Positions 1-9,500 of a DNA stretch of 64,000 nt are shown here, piece by piece (within the stretch, counting starts at the first letter, position 1; the number at the start of each line of letters is the position of its first letter). A program made the position numbers and the translations under genes. The stretch covers positions 62,001-126,000 of the forward strand of contig NZ_JAGYJH010000002.1 of assembly GCF_018402285.1 (NCBI RefSeq), given 5' to 3'. A model generated the notes under the pieces. The model saw only the letters and a list, made by a program, of their open reading frames with translations, was not told where the DNA came from and made no database searches. Source of the DNA: Hyphomonas sp. Its GTDB lineage: Bacteria; Pseudomonadota; Alphaproteobacteria; Caulobacterales; Hyphomonadaceae.

Positions 1-1515
1 GCGAGCCCGAAGCCGTTTCCGCGCAAAACTCAAGGCAGTCTGCTCGATCCCGTCCGGGCGTCCATGAACTGTCCAAAGCAGAATATGGGCGGACGCATAA
101 GTGAGCATGCCGCAGGCCGAGAGGACACCGACTGTCAGGATATTGCCAGGGACTGTATCCGGGAAATTTATCATCTGGCGGACGGCGAGGACAACACCTA
201 CCATCAGAAGGGTCGAGAGGATGGAGCGGCCAAAGCTGCTCACCTGATCGAGTATGCTGATCTGGATCAGCCTTTTGAGGAAAATCAGGTTGATCACTGT
301 GGCGATCAGTGTCGAGACGGCGTAGCTGCCCAGCAGGCCGATGAAGCCGAAGAGCAAGGTTCCGGTAATCAGACAGGATACCCGGATCACGAAGTTCAGG
401 ATGTCGCGGCCCAGCATCAGCTTTGTCCGGCTGAGTGACATGGCCACAGAGCGGATGGGGCCAGCAGCCAGTAGCAGTCCCGTGCAGGGCGCATAGAACT
501 GAACGATGGTGACAGCCTCCTTCCAGTTGGGCCCAAGCATGAGGGGGATCAAGGGGTCTGCGACGAGTGCAAGCCCGGCGCCCAGCGGCAGCGACAGCGC
601 CATCGTGGCGGACTGTGCCTTCAGATAGGCCGCGCGAAATCTGTGCATGTCATCGGCGAGCCGGCTGAACGCGGAGAAGAGCGAGCGGATGATGGGCGTG
701 AGAATCAGGTGGGAGATCTCCGAGGAGAGCTTGTTCCCGACATGCAGCTGGCCGAGGATCGCCTGTCCGAAAAGGCGGCCAGAAATGAGATAGGCAGCAT
801 CCTGGTTTAGCCGGTTGACGATCATGCTGAGCCCCAGCCAGACTGAATAGCCAAACAGCCTCCTAGGCGAACGCAGCGAAAGCTTCGGCATCCGGCGCGC
901 AGCTATGTAAGTGACGATCATGCTGACAAGGGCCCCGGCCAGCATCCCAGCCACGAATGCCCAATAGGACTTCCAGATCAGGGCCGCACTGATACTGACA
1001 ATGACCTGTACGACCTTGGCGGAAACTTCGGCCAGGACATCCCAGGAGAAATTCAGAGAGCGGGCGAAATTTTCAAAATAGGGGTTCCTCAGACCAAAGA
1101 TCATGGTTTGGCCGGTCAATGCCATCACAACGGGCGCGATTTCCGGCATGTTGAAGACCATGGCCAGAGGGTGGGCCGCAGCGAGGATTATGACCGAGAC
1201 AAGGATCGACCGGAGGATGGAAATGGTCCAGGCAGTGTTAAATTCATCTTCTGTCGGGGAATCCAGCGCAATCAGGGCGGACGTGACAGGAAGATCCAAG
1301 AGCCCGGCTGCTATGCCGACAATCGCCATTGAGATAGCGATGACGCCGAAATCTGACGGCACGAGAATGCGGGCGAGGATGATGGTACTCAGGAATGCAG
1401 CCGCATAGCTGGCGATCTTGGCCAGGCTAAGCCAGGCGGCCGCGCGCATAACCTGCGCGGAAGATACCTCCCGCCTGTTTTCCGGCCCGAAGCCATCATT
1501 ATTCTGGTCGCTCAT
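1..1515 (-). CDS. Wzx-type oligosaccharide flippase (MOP superfamily), truncated by window edge
   Basis: Reading the minus strand from an ATG at 1515 gives an open frame of 505 codons that runs off the left edge, so the C-terminus is missing. It opens with a short polar stretch and then alternating hydrophobic segments of the polysaccharide-export (PST/Wzx) type, for example AAWLSLAKIASYAAAFLST near residue 25 and a Phe/Tyr-rich loop near residue 145. Proteins of this family flip undecaprenyl-linked repeat units across the inner membrane. It is divergent from the NRPS gene and fits the exopolysaccharide genes further right, so it may serve that pathway. Export of the NRPS/PKS product is a less likely alternative. 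Confidence 0.85.
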   Translation of the reverse strand, partial: MSDQNNDGFGPENRREVSSAQVMRAAAWLSLAKIASYAAAFLSTIILARILVPSDFGVIAISMAIVGIAAGLLDLPVTSALIALDSPTEDEFNTAWTISILRSILVSVIILAAAHPLAMVFNMPEIAPVVMALTGQTMIFGLRNPYFENFARSLNFSWDVLAEVSAKVVQVIVSISAALIWKSYWAFVAGMLAGALVSMIVTYIAARRMPKLSLRSPRRLFGYSVWLGLSMIVNRLNQDAAYLISGRLFGQAILGQLHVGNKLSSEISHLILTPIIRSLFSAFSRLADDMHRFRAAYLKAQSATMALSLPLGAGLALVADPLIPLMLGPNWKEAVTIVQFYAPCTGLLLAAGPIRSVAMSLSRTKLMLGRDILNFVIRVSCLITGTLLFGFIGLLGSYAVSTLIATVINLIFLKRLIQISILDQVSSFGRSILSTLLMVGVVLAVRQMINFPDTVPGNILTVGVLSACGMLTYASAHILLWTVHGRPDGIEQTALSFARKRLRAR

Positions 1516-1832
1516 GGGCACATCAGTTTGTGTTTCAGTTCGAAACGAATTCCGGGGATCAGCTTTGATAAGAGATTATCGTGCCACGCAATTCGCACGC
1601 TACGACACTCTCTTATAGCCAGTCCAACCATTTAGGGAGTGTGAAAAATCTGGTCTCTGGGCAGTGACAGGAGGGGCGGCAGGCTAGCTTTCCGCCAGCT
1701 GGTTCATTTCCTGCATATCCCTCGTGGGCCTTCAGGAAGGCAGGTGCAGATCACCGTCTGCTAACGGGGGGAAACAGAATAGAAATGGAAAACTCCGACA
1801 TGAATTGCACATGTATTGATAGAAAATCGGAC

Positions 1833-1858
1833 GGTAATTGAATGAAATTCGAATTACC
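1833..1858. promoter_or_regulatory. Inverted repeat in the AT-rich NRPS/PKS upstream region
   Basis: The 470-base gap between the divergent flippase and NRPS genes holds no convincing gene. From about 1790 to 1935 it becomes strikingly AT-rich for this GC-rich window. Inside it are 7-base perfect arms, GGTAATT and AATTACC, separated by 12 bases that themselves contain GAAT and ATTC. This could be an operator for a regulator encoded elsewhere, or part of the promoter of the NRPS/PKS operon. The site is about 130 bases upstream of the NRPS start. No regulator gene lies next to it. Confidence 0.4.
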
Positions 1859-1985
1859 ATTTTTACCACATCTGATTGAGTATCGCGTAGGAAAAACGGG
1901 TCAACGCTTGATCAAATAAAAAAATAAACGTTACTTCAAGGGTGGGACAGATGTTTGTAGTGAAGTTGCATAGGGTGGGTGGCTC

Positions 1986-4900
1986 GTGAGCAGTATTCGT
2001 GCGCTATTTGTGGGCGATGGTCCACTATTGGAGCAATGCCTCGAGGCTTTTGTTCATTCAGGGGGGCAGGTTGCGGCCATTTTAACCCAGGATGCAGGTA
2101 TTGCCCGGCGGGGCGAGGCAGCCGGCATGCGCGTCCTGGGCAAGAGCCCGGCGAGCCTTGCGGCACTTGAAGCGCTGGAGTTCGACTATCTCCTGAGCAT
2201 CGCCAACCTCGACATGCTGCCGGAGACGCTGCTGAAGCGTGCCCGCAAGATGGCGATCAATTTTCACGATGGTCCACTGCCGCGCTATGCCGGTCTCAAT
2301 GCGACGTCATGGGCGATCCTGCAGCGGGAAACCTCGCATGGCGTGACCTGGCACGAGATGACAGCAAAGGCCGATATGGGCGCAATTGTCGAGGCGGCAG
2401 CCGTGACAGTTGACCAGCATGATACCGCCTTCAGTCTCAACGCCAAGTGTTTCGAGGCGGGCTTTGCTGCGTTCAAGGCGATGATCCCCGGGCTGATGTC
2501 GGCCAATGTTGCCCTTCGCGCGCAGGAAGGCGAGCGCACCTACTTTGGCCGGTTCAAGCGGCCAGACGCGGCGGCGACCCTGCGGTTTGACCTGCCGGTG
2601 GCGCAGACACTGGCACTTGCGCGGGCGATGTCGTTTGGTCCTTACACCAACACATTATCACATCTCAAGGTTTGGACCGGGCAGCGCGTGCTGCTGGTGG
2701 ACGAAGTGACTGAGGCGGGCGACGCGGCCTCCCCGCTGCCGCCGGGAACCATCGTTGCGCTCGAAGATGAGGGCCTTCGGGTTGTGGCAGAAGGCGGAAA
2801 GCTGCTGCGAATTTCCGGCCTGACGGATACCTCGGGCGCGGCGGTGAACCCCGCCTCGATCGGCGAGTTGCAGGCTGGCGCGTGTCTGCCGGTTCTGTCA
2901 GCGGAGGATGTTTCCGGGATTGATCAGCATACAGCTGCCAGTGCCAGGGCAGAGAGCTTCTGGATGGCGCATAGCGCGCGCGTGATTGCCAGCGAGGCAG
3001 CGCCCTATCCGCGCGCCATGAAGCCCGCATCGGGCGACCACAGGTTTGATCTTGATGCCGGGGCTGATGCGGCGCTGGGCGTCGCCGCACTGGCGGCGTG
3101 GGCGACCCATGTTGGGGCCGGGTCTTCGGCAGCCATTGCGCTTCATGATGGCGCGCAATGGGCGGGGCTTGGACGGTATGCGTCCTGGTTTGCGCCGTGG
3201 CAGCCTCTGGTTCTGGATGTTGCACCGGATGCGCCGGGCGGCGAGCTGCTCGCCAAAGCGCGGGCAATTCTCGACGCGGCAGCAGGCAAAGCGGCGCTGG
3301 CATGCGACGCCTACATGCGGCGCCCGCGGGCTGAACGCCTGCAGGGCCGGGCTGATGATTTTATTCTCGGCGTCGTAATGGGTGATGAAGCACCAGAACA
3401 TCCCAACGCAGATGTTGTATTGCAGGTTACAGAGTCCGGGCTGGCTCTTCGCGTCTCGGCGGGCGCCTATGACGCCGATGTGGCTGGCGTGATCGCTGGG
3501 CATGTCAAGGCGACATTGGCCGCGCTGAAGGATGCGCCTCATGCGGCGCTGTCCGCACTGGATTTGCGACCAGCGGATGAGCGCGCGACACTGGCCAGAT
3601 TTGAGGCCGGGACCGACGTGGCTGTTGCGTTCGTGTCGATGCATCAGGGCGTAAGCGTACAGGCCGCGAAAACGCCGGGCCGTGTTGCACTGCGCACCCG
3701 CGATGGCGCGATGACGTATGCAGAGCTTGATGCTGTGTCGAGCCGTGTGGCCGAGCAGTTGATGGCGCGCGGCGTTGAGGCGGGCGAAACCGTCGGCGTG
3801 TGCATGAACCGCTCCATCGCAATGGTGGTCGCGCTTCTGGCGGTGCTGAAAACCGGATGTGCCTATGTGCCGCTGGATCCGGCCTATCCGGCCGACCGCG
3901 TCGATTTTATGCTGGAGGACAGCCAGTCCCGGTTCGTCATCGTCGACGCAGCTGGCGGGCAGGACGGCTCCGGCGCCCAATGCCTGGCGTTCAGTGAACT
4001 GACCAGCGGCGTTGCGGGGAACTGGCAGCCAGTGGACGTGACGCCGCAGGATCTTGCCTATCTGATCTATACATCTGGCTCTACCGGGCGCCCCAAGGGC
4101 GTGAAGGTGCAGCATGGCGCGCTGGCAAACTTCTTCGCTGCTATGGATGTCCGCCTGCCTTACAAGGACGGCGACACCTGGCTGGCGGTGACGAGCCCGA
4201 ACTTTGATATTTCCGTGCTCGAACTGTTCTGGACGCTGTCGCGCGGCCTGACCGTGGCGTTGCATGGCGCCGAGGCGCAGAAAGCCAAGCCCTTCAGCCT
4301 GTTCTATTTTGCTGCGTCCTCATCGGCGAATGCCGATCAGTACAAGCTCCTGTTTGCAGGCGCCCGCTTTGCCGACGAAAATGGCTTTGAGGCCATCTGG
4401 ACGCCCGAGCGGCACTTCCACGATTTCGGCGGGTCGTTCCCCAATCCGGCTGTGACAAGCGCCGCGCTCGCCGCGATCACCAAGAATGTCCATATCCGGG
4501 CGGGCAGCTGCGTACTGCCGCTGCACCATCCCATCCGCGTGGCGGAAGACTGGGCGGTGATCGATAATATCTCGGGGGGCCGGGTTGGGCTCGCAATTGC
4601 GACGGGCTGGCAGCCGAACGATTTTGTTCTGGCACCGGACAATTTTGCCGGACGCAAGGATACGCTGCCGCAGCGGATTGATACGCTCAAGCGCCTGTGG
4701 CGCGGCGAGGCTGTGCCTTTCGTCAACCCCAATGGTGTTGAGATCGCGACGCGGACCCAGCCGCGCCCCGTTCAGAAAGAACTGCCGATCTGGCTGACCA
4801 TTGCCAAGGCGCCCGAGGCGTTTGAAAGCGCAGGCCGCCAGGGCTTCAACGTGCTCACCCACCTGCTGGGCATGTCTGTGGCCGAGCTGGGCGGCAATAT

Positions 4901-6533
4901 CGCAAAGTATCGCGAAGCGTGGAAGAAAGCCGGGCATCCGGGCGAGGGCCGCGTGACGCTGATGCTTCACTCCTTTGTGGGCGATACGGATGAATATGTC
5001 CGCGAAGTCGTCCGCCAGCCGATGAAGAATTACCTGCGCACGGCAGTAGACCTTGTGCGCGACGCGGCATGGACCTTTCCGACGCTGGTGCAACGCGGAG
5101 AGGCGAGCGGCCGGACGGCGCAGGAGGTGATGGACGCAGAGCCCCTGACCGCCGAAGAGATGGACGCGCTGCTGGATCATGCATTCGAGCGTTACTTCCA
5201 GACGAGTGGCCTCTTCGGATCGGTGGAAACCTGCGCAGAGATGACGCGCCGGGTGCATGCCATCGGGGTGGATGAGGTCGGTTGTCTGGTCGACTTTGGC
5301 GTGGACCAGGACCTCGCCATTGAGCACCTGCCTTACCTGCGCCGCGTGATGGATCGGGCGGGCGCCTCTTCCCATGAGGGTCGTCATACGGTTGCCGATG
5401 ATCTGGAATTCTTCGGCGTCTCCCACCTTCAGTGTACGCCCTCCATGGCTATGATGCTGGGCGGGGAGAGCGACAAGCTGACCGGGCTCCAGGTGATCTG
5501 TGTTGGCGGGGAAGCCCTTCCGATGGAGCTGGCGCGATCTTTGCGGGCCAATGCGCCGCAGGCAAAACTGTTCAACATGTATGGCCCGACAGAGACAACC
5601 ATCTGGTCGACCATGTGTGACCTCACCGAGATCGGGGCTTATATTCCGCTGGGCGAAGCGCTGCTGAATACGACCCTGCGGATCGACTCCGCTTCGGGGC
5701 GCCCGCAACCGGCGCTGGCTGCGGGCGAATTGCTGATCGGCGGGGACGGGGTGACGCTCGGTTACTGGAACCGGCCGGAGCTGACGGCAGAGCGTTTTGT
5801 GACGCTGGCGGATCGTCCGGGTGAGCTGATGTACCGGACGGGTGACCTTGTGCGCCGACACCGCGATGGCAAGCTGGAATTCCTCGGGCGAATTGATCAT
5901 CAGGTCAAACTTCGCGGCCACCGGATCGAGCTAGGCGAGATCGAGGCCGCGCTTGTGGCCCGGGACGAGATTGCCCAGGCAGTTGTTGCCGCACTCGGCG
6001 AAAGTAATGAGAACAAGCGTCTTGTGGCGTATTGTGTCGTGAAGCCGGGAACAGACCTCGATGCGAAGGCACTTCGGGCCGAGCTCTCGCAGAGCCTGCC
6101 GGAAATCATGGTGCCAGCGCAGATCGTGGCACTGCCGGCGCTGCCCCTGACGCCCAACGGCAAGATCGACCGCAAGGCGCTGCCTGCGCCAGAGGCTGTG
6201 GTTCAGGGCTCTGTCGAAACACCGAGCGACGAGACAGAGCAGAAGCTCGCCGCGCTCTGGCAGGAGCTGCTTGGGCTGCCGGCGATCGACGTCAACGCGA
6301 ACTTCTTCGACCTTGGCGGTCACTCGCTTCTGGCTTTCCAGATGCTGCGCCGGGTACAGAGCGAATTTTCCAGAGAGGTCACCATTACCGACGTCTTCCG
6401 GTTCCCGACCGTGCGGACGCTGGCCGACCGTATACGGAAGGGTGCCGGAGATGACAAGGACAAGCCGAATGCCGCTCTGGGCCGGGCCCAGGCACGCCTT
6501 GGGGCGCGCCGCCGTGATCCTGCGAGGACCTGA
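1986..6533 (+). CDS. NRPS loading protein: formyltransferase, degenerate C, split A domain with luciferase-like monooxygenase, PCP
   Basis: The GTG start follows a GGTGGG-like ribosome site. Domains in order: formyltransferase N-terminal fold (about 1-190, with the substrate loop INFHDGPLPRYAG near 91-103) and its C-terminal part (to about 300). Next comes a condensation-like stretch (about 320-545) without the HHxxxDG motif. The adenylation domain starts near 550 (IYTSGSTGRPKG near 694) and is interrupted after its A4/A5 region by an FMN luciferase-like monooxygenase of the MupA/Atu3671 type (about 768-1135). The A domain then resumes (YGPTETT, YRTGD, PNGKIDRKALP), followed by a carrier domain with FFDLGGHSLL (Ser1447). 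The expected job is to activate an amino acid, load it on the PCP, formylate and/or oxidise it, and hand it to the PKS that starts 6 bases downstream. The substrate code reads DILQCGMIWK by manual alignment, close to the glycine consensus. The exact chemistry is unknown. Confidence 0.9.
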   Translation: MSSIRALFVGDGPLLEQCLEAFVHSGGQVAAILTQDAGIARRGEAAGMRVLGKSPASLAALEALEFDYLLSIANLDMLPETLLKRARKMAINFHDGPLPRYAGLNATSWAILQRETSHGVTWHEMTAKADMGAIVEAAAVTVDQHDTAFSLNAKCFEAGFAAFKAMIPGLMSANVALRAQEGERTYFGRFKRPDAAATLRFDLPVAQTLALARAMSFGPYTNTLSHLKVWTGQRVLLVDEVTEAGDAASPLPPGTIVALEDEGLRVVAEGGKLLRISGLTDTSGAAVNPASIGELQAGACLPVLSAEDVSGIDQHTAASARAESFWMAHSARVIASEAAPYPRAMKPASGDHRFDLDAGADAALGVAALAAWATHVGAGSSAAIALHDGAQWAGLGRYASWFAPWQPLVLDVAPDAPGGELLAKARAILDAAAGKAALACDAYMRRPRAERLQGRADDFILGVVMGDEAPEHPNADVVLQVTESGLALRVSAGAYDADVAGVIAGHVKATLAALKDAPHAALSALDLRPADERATLARFEAGTDVAVAFVSMHQGVSVQAAKTPGRVALRTRDGAMTYAELDAVSSRVAEQLMARGVEAGETVGVCMNRSIAMVVALLAVLKTGCAYVPLDPAYPADRVDFMLEDSQSRFVIVDAAGGQDGSGAQCLAFSELTSGVAGNWQPVDVTPQDLAYLIYTSGSTGRPKGVKVQHGALANFFAAMDVRLPYKDGDTWLAVTSPNFDISVLELFWTLSRGLTVALHGAEAQKAKPFSLFYFAASSSANADQYKLLFAGARFADENGFEAIWTPERHFHDFGGSFPNPAVTSAALAAITKNVHIRAGSCVLPLHHPIRVAEDWAVIDNISGGRVGLAIATGWQPNDFVLAPDNFAGRKDTLPQRIDTLKRLWRGEAVPFVNPNGVEIATRTQPRPVQKELPIWLTIAKAPEAFESAGRQGFNVLTHLLGMSVAELGGNIAKYREAWKKAGHPGEGRVTLMLHSFVGDTDEYVREVVRQPMKNYLRTAVDLVRDAAWTFPTLVQRGEASGRTAQEVMDAEPLTAEEMDALLDHAFERYFQTSGLFGSVETCAEMTRRVHAIGVDEVGCLVDFGVDQDLAIEHLPYLRRVMDRAGASSHEGRHTVADDLEFFGVSHLQCTPSMAMMLGGESDKLTGLQVICVGGEALPMELARSLRANAPQAKLFNMYGPTETTIWSTMCDLTEIGAYIPLGEALLNTTLRIDSASGRPQPALAAGELLIGGDGVTLGYWNRPELTAERFVTLADRPGELMYRTGDLVRRHRDGKLEFLGRIDHQVKLRGHRIELGEIEAALVARDEIAQAVVAALGESNENKRLVAYCVVKPGTDLDAKALRAELSQSLPEIMVPAQIVALPALPLTPNGKIDRKALPAPEAVVQGSVETPSDETEQKLAALWQELLGLPAIDVNANFFDLGGHSLLAFQMLRRVQSEFSREVTITDVFRFPTVRTLADRIRKGAGDDKDKPNAALGRAQARLGARRRDPART

Positions 6534-6538
6534 TTGCA

Positions 6539-9500
6539 ATGGCCGATGAGAACAGCATCGCTATCGTTGGCATGGCCGGGCATTTTCCCGGCGCGCGGTC
6601 CGTGCGCGAATACTGGTCGATGCTGGAAGCCGGGCGGGACGCGACCCGCTGGCTGACGCCGGAAGAGCTGGTGGCGGCCGGGGAGTCCTTCTCGGCCATT
6701 CAGGACCCGCGATACATCCGCGCGACGATGGCCCTGCCGGACATGGAAATGTTCGATGCAGGCTTCTTCGGCTTCAGTCCGCGCGAGGCGGCGATCCTTG
6801 ATCCCCAGCACCGGCACTTTCTCGAGTGCTGCTGGGAAGCACTGGAAGACGCCGGTCACATGCCTGCGGATGAATTTGAGGGCGCGGTTGGTGTGTTCGG
6901 CGGCTGCGGGATGCAGGCCTATCTGGCGTTCAACCTGCTGAGTAATCCGGAACTTGTCGAGAGCGAGGGCATGTTCCTCCTGCGCCATACCGGCAATGAC
7001 AAGGACTTCCTGACGACACGTGTATCCTACCTCCTGAACCTGCATGGCCCCAGCATCGGCATCCAGACGGCATGCTCTACTTCGCTGGTGGCCATTCATA
7101 TGGCGGTACAGAGCCTGCTGGCGCGAGAATGCGACATGGCGCTGGCGGGCGGGGCAAGTATCGACCTGCCTCATGGCCGGGGTTATCGGCATGCGGAAGG
7201 CGAGATACTCTCCTCGACCGGACGGTGCCGCGCGTTTGACGACGCCGCCGATGGCACGCTGTTTGGCAGCGGCGCCGCCGTGGTTGCGCTGCGACGGCTG
7301 GACGACGCGCTGCGTGACGGGGACAATATTCATGCCGTCATCCTCGGTTCTGCCATCAACAATGACGGGGCCCGCAAGGCCGGATACCTGGCGCCCAGCA
7401 TTGACGGCCAGGCGATGGCGGCGGCTGAGGCCCTGGCGATCGCCGGGGTTGATCCGGCGAGTGTCGACTATATAGAAGCTCACGGCACCGGCACTCTGGT
7501 CGGTGATCCGATCGAGTTGTCGGCTCTGCAACAGGTCTATGGCGAAGCGCCGGCCGGGTCGATCGGCATCGGCTCGGTGAAAACCAATATCGGTCACCTT
7601 GATACGGCGGCGGGGATTGCTTCCCTAATCAAGGTCGTGATGGCGATGCGCGGAGAGAAGCTTCCTGCGACGCTGAATTTCTCTAAGCCCAACAGCCGTT
7701 TTGACTTTGCCCGCAGCCCGTTCAAGGTCGTCGGTGAACAGAAGGACTGGCCCCGGACGGGCCGTCCGCGCCGGGCGAGCGTCAACTCTTTGGGGGTTGG
7801 CGGAACAAATGCGCATGTGGTGATCGAAGAGCCGCCCATTCTGCCGCCTGCGATGGCGTCTGGGCCGCAGATCATTGCGCTTTCTGCCAAGACGAAGACA
7901 TCGCTGGAAGGCCTCGTTGCCAAATGGCGCGACTTTGCAACAGATCCCGGGCCGGGCTTCTGCATCGCCAACTCCGCCTTCACGACGCAGACGGGGCGCA
8001 AGCATTTTGCCCATCGCGCGACTGTGGTGGCTTCCGATGCGGCCGAACTGGCCGATCAACTCTCGCCCAATGGCACCTGGCGGCGGACGGCGGCCACGGC
8101 GAAGGACGTCAAGCCGCGCATCGTGTTCATGTTCCCGGGTGGCGGGGCGCAATATCCCAATGCGGCGCGGTCGCTCTATGAGAACAATCCGGTCTTCCGG
8201 AATGCCGTGGAGGCCTGCTTCAAGGTGCTTGAAGCGGGGCTGGCTACCGACCTGCGTAGGCTGATGTTCGACGCAGCGAACTTTCAGGAAGGGTCTGCCG
8301 CGCTGGAGCGGCCGACCTATTCGCTGCTTGCCGTGTTCATTGTAGAGTACGCACTTTCCAAACTATGGGAAAGCTGGGGCGTGGTGCCCGATGCCGTGAT
8401 TGGCCACAGCGCTGGTGAATATGCTGCCGCTGTGCTTGCCGGGATCATGTCGCTTGAAGACGCGATCGGGGTCGTTCTCGAGCGGGGCGAGATTTTTGAG
8501 AACGCGCCTGCTGGCGGGATGGTCAGCGTTCAGGACGAAGAGGCGCGGGTGCGCGCGCTTGTCGGCGACGATCTCGACATTGCCGTTCTCAATTCGCCTC
8601 AGGTGACTGTTGTTTCTGGCGCGCTGGAGCCTTTGGCGGCGTTTTCAAAACGTCTTGAGGCGGAGGGCATCAAGCATGCGCCGGTGCGCATCAAGGTGGC
8701 GGCCCATTCCCGCATGCTTGACAGCGGGCTGGCGCGGTTCCGGGCCCGCCTCGACCGAGTGAAGCTGACAGCGCCAAAGATCGAGTTCATCAACAATCTC
8801 GTGGGCGCAGCGGCAAATCCGCAGGAACTGGCGACGTCAGACTATTGGGTCAGCCATTTGCGCGGCGCTGTGCGCTTTGCAGATGGTCTTTCCGCTGTGC
8901 TTGCAAAGCCTGATACCATTCTCCTGGAAGTGGGCCCGGGGCAGGCGCTTTGCGCTCTGGCTGGCCTTGCGCAGGCCGAGCATGCGCCGCGAGGCGTTGT
9001 GGCGAGCCTGCCAACCGCCGTCGAGCATCATGACGCTGCAAGCTATGCCCTGTCGGCGTTTGGTCATTTGTGGGCGCTTGGCGCGCCGGTAGATTTTTCC
9101 CGCATACGGACGGGAGAAGGGCTGCGGCGTGTTTCTGTTCCCTCATACGCATTTGAGCGCCAACGTCATTGGATCGAGCCTGGCAAGGGCAAGGCGGCGG
9201 CTGAAACGGACATGCCGCAGATTTTCCGCAGCGCGGATGTGAAGGACTGGTTCGAGACACGCGTCTTTGAGCCCGCACCCCTGTCGGCCGCGCCGCAGGC
9301 GGCGCGCGCGCATGTCGTGTTCAGTGATGGCAGCGAGTTGGCCTCCGAGGTGATCAACCGGCTGCGCGCCCGGGGGGACACCTGCTTCGTCGTCTCCCAT
9401 GATGCTGCGGCGGAGACGGTTCAGAGCGGCGATGGCGCGTATTCCTTCAATGCAGCAGCAGCAGACTATGCGCCGCTGATCGATGCGCTGTCGAAGGATT

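Noticed and set aside
64-438. Plus-strand open frame of 124 residues
   Set aside because: It is the antisense shadow of the flippase gene; the product is rich in Asp/Gln/His as is typical for shadow frames.
4320-5921. Minus-strand 533-residue frame inside the NRPS gene
   Set aside because: No domain content, and it lies wholly opposite the A domain and monooxygenase, which are clear.
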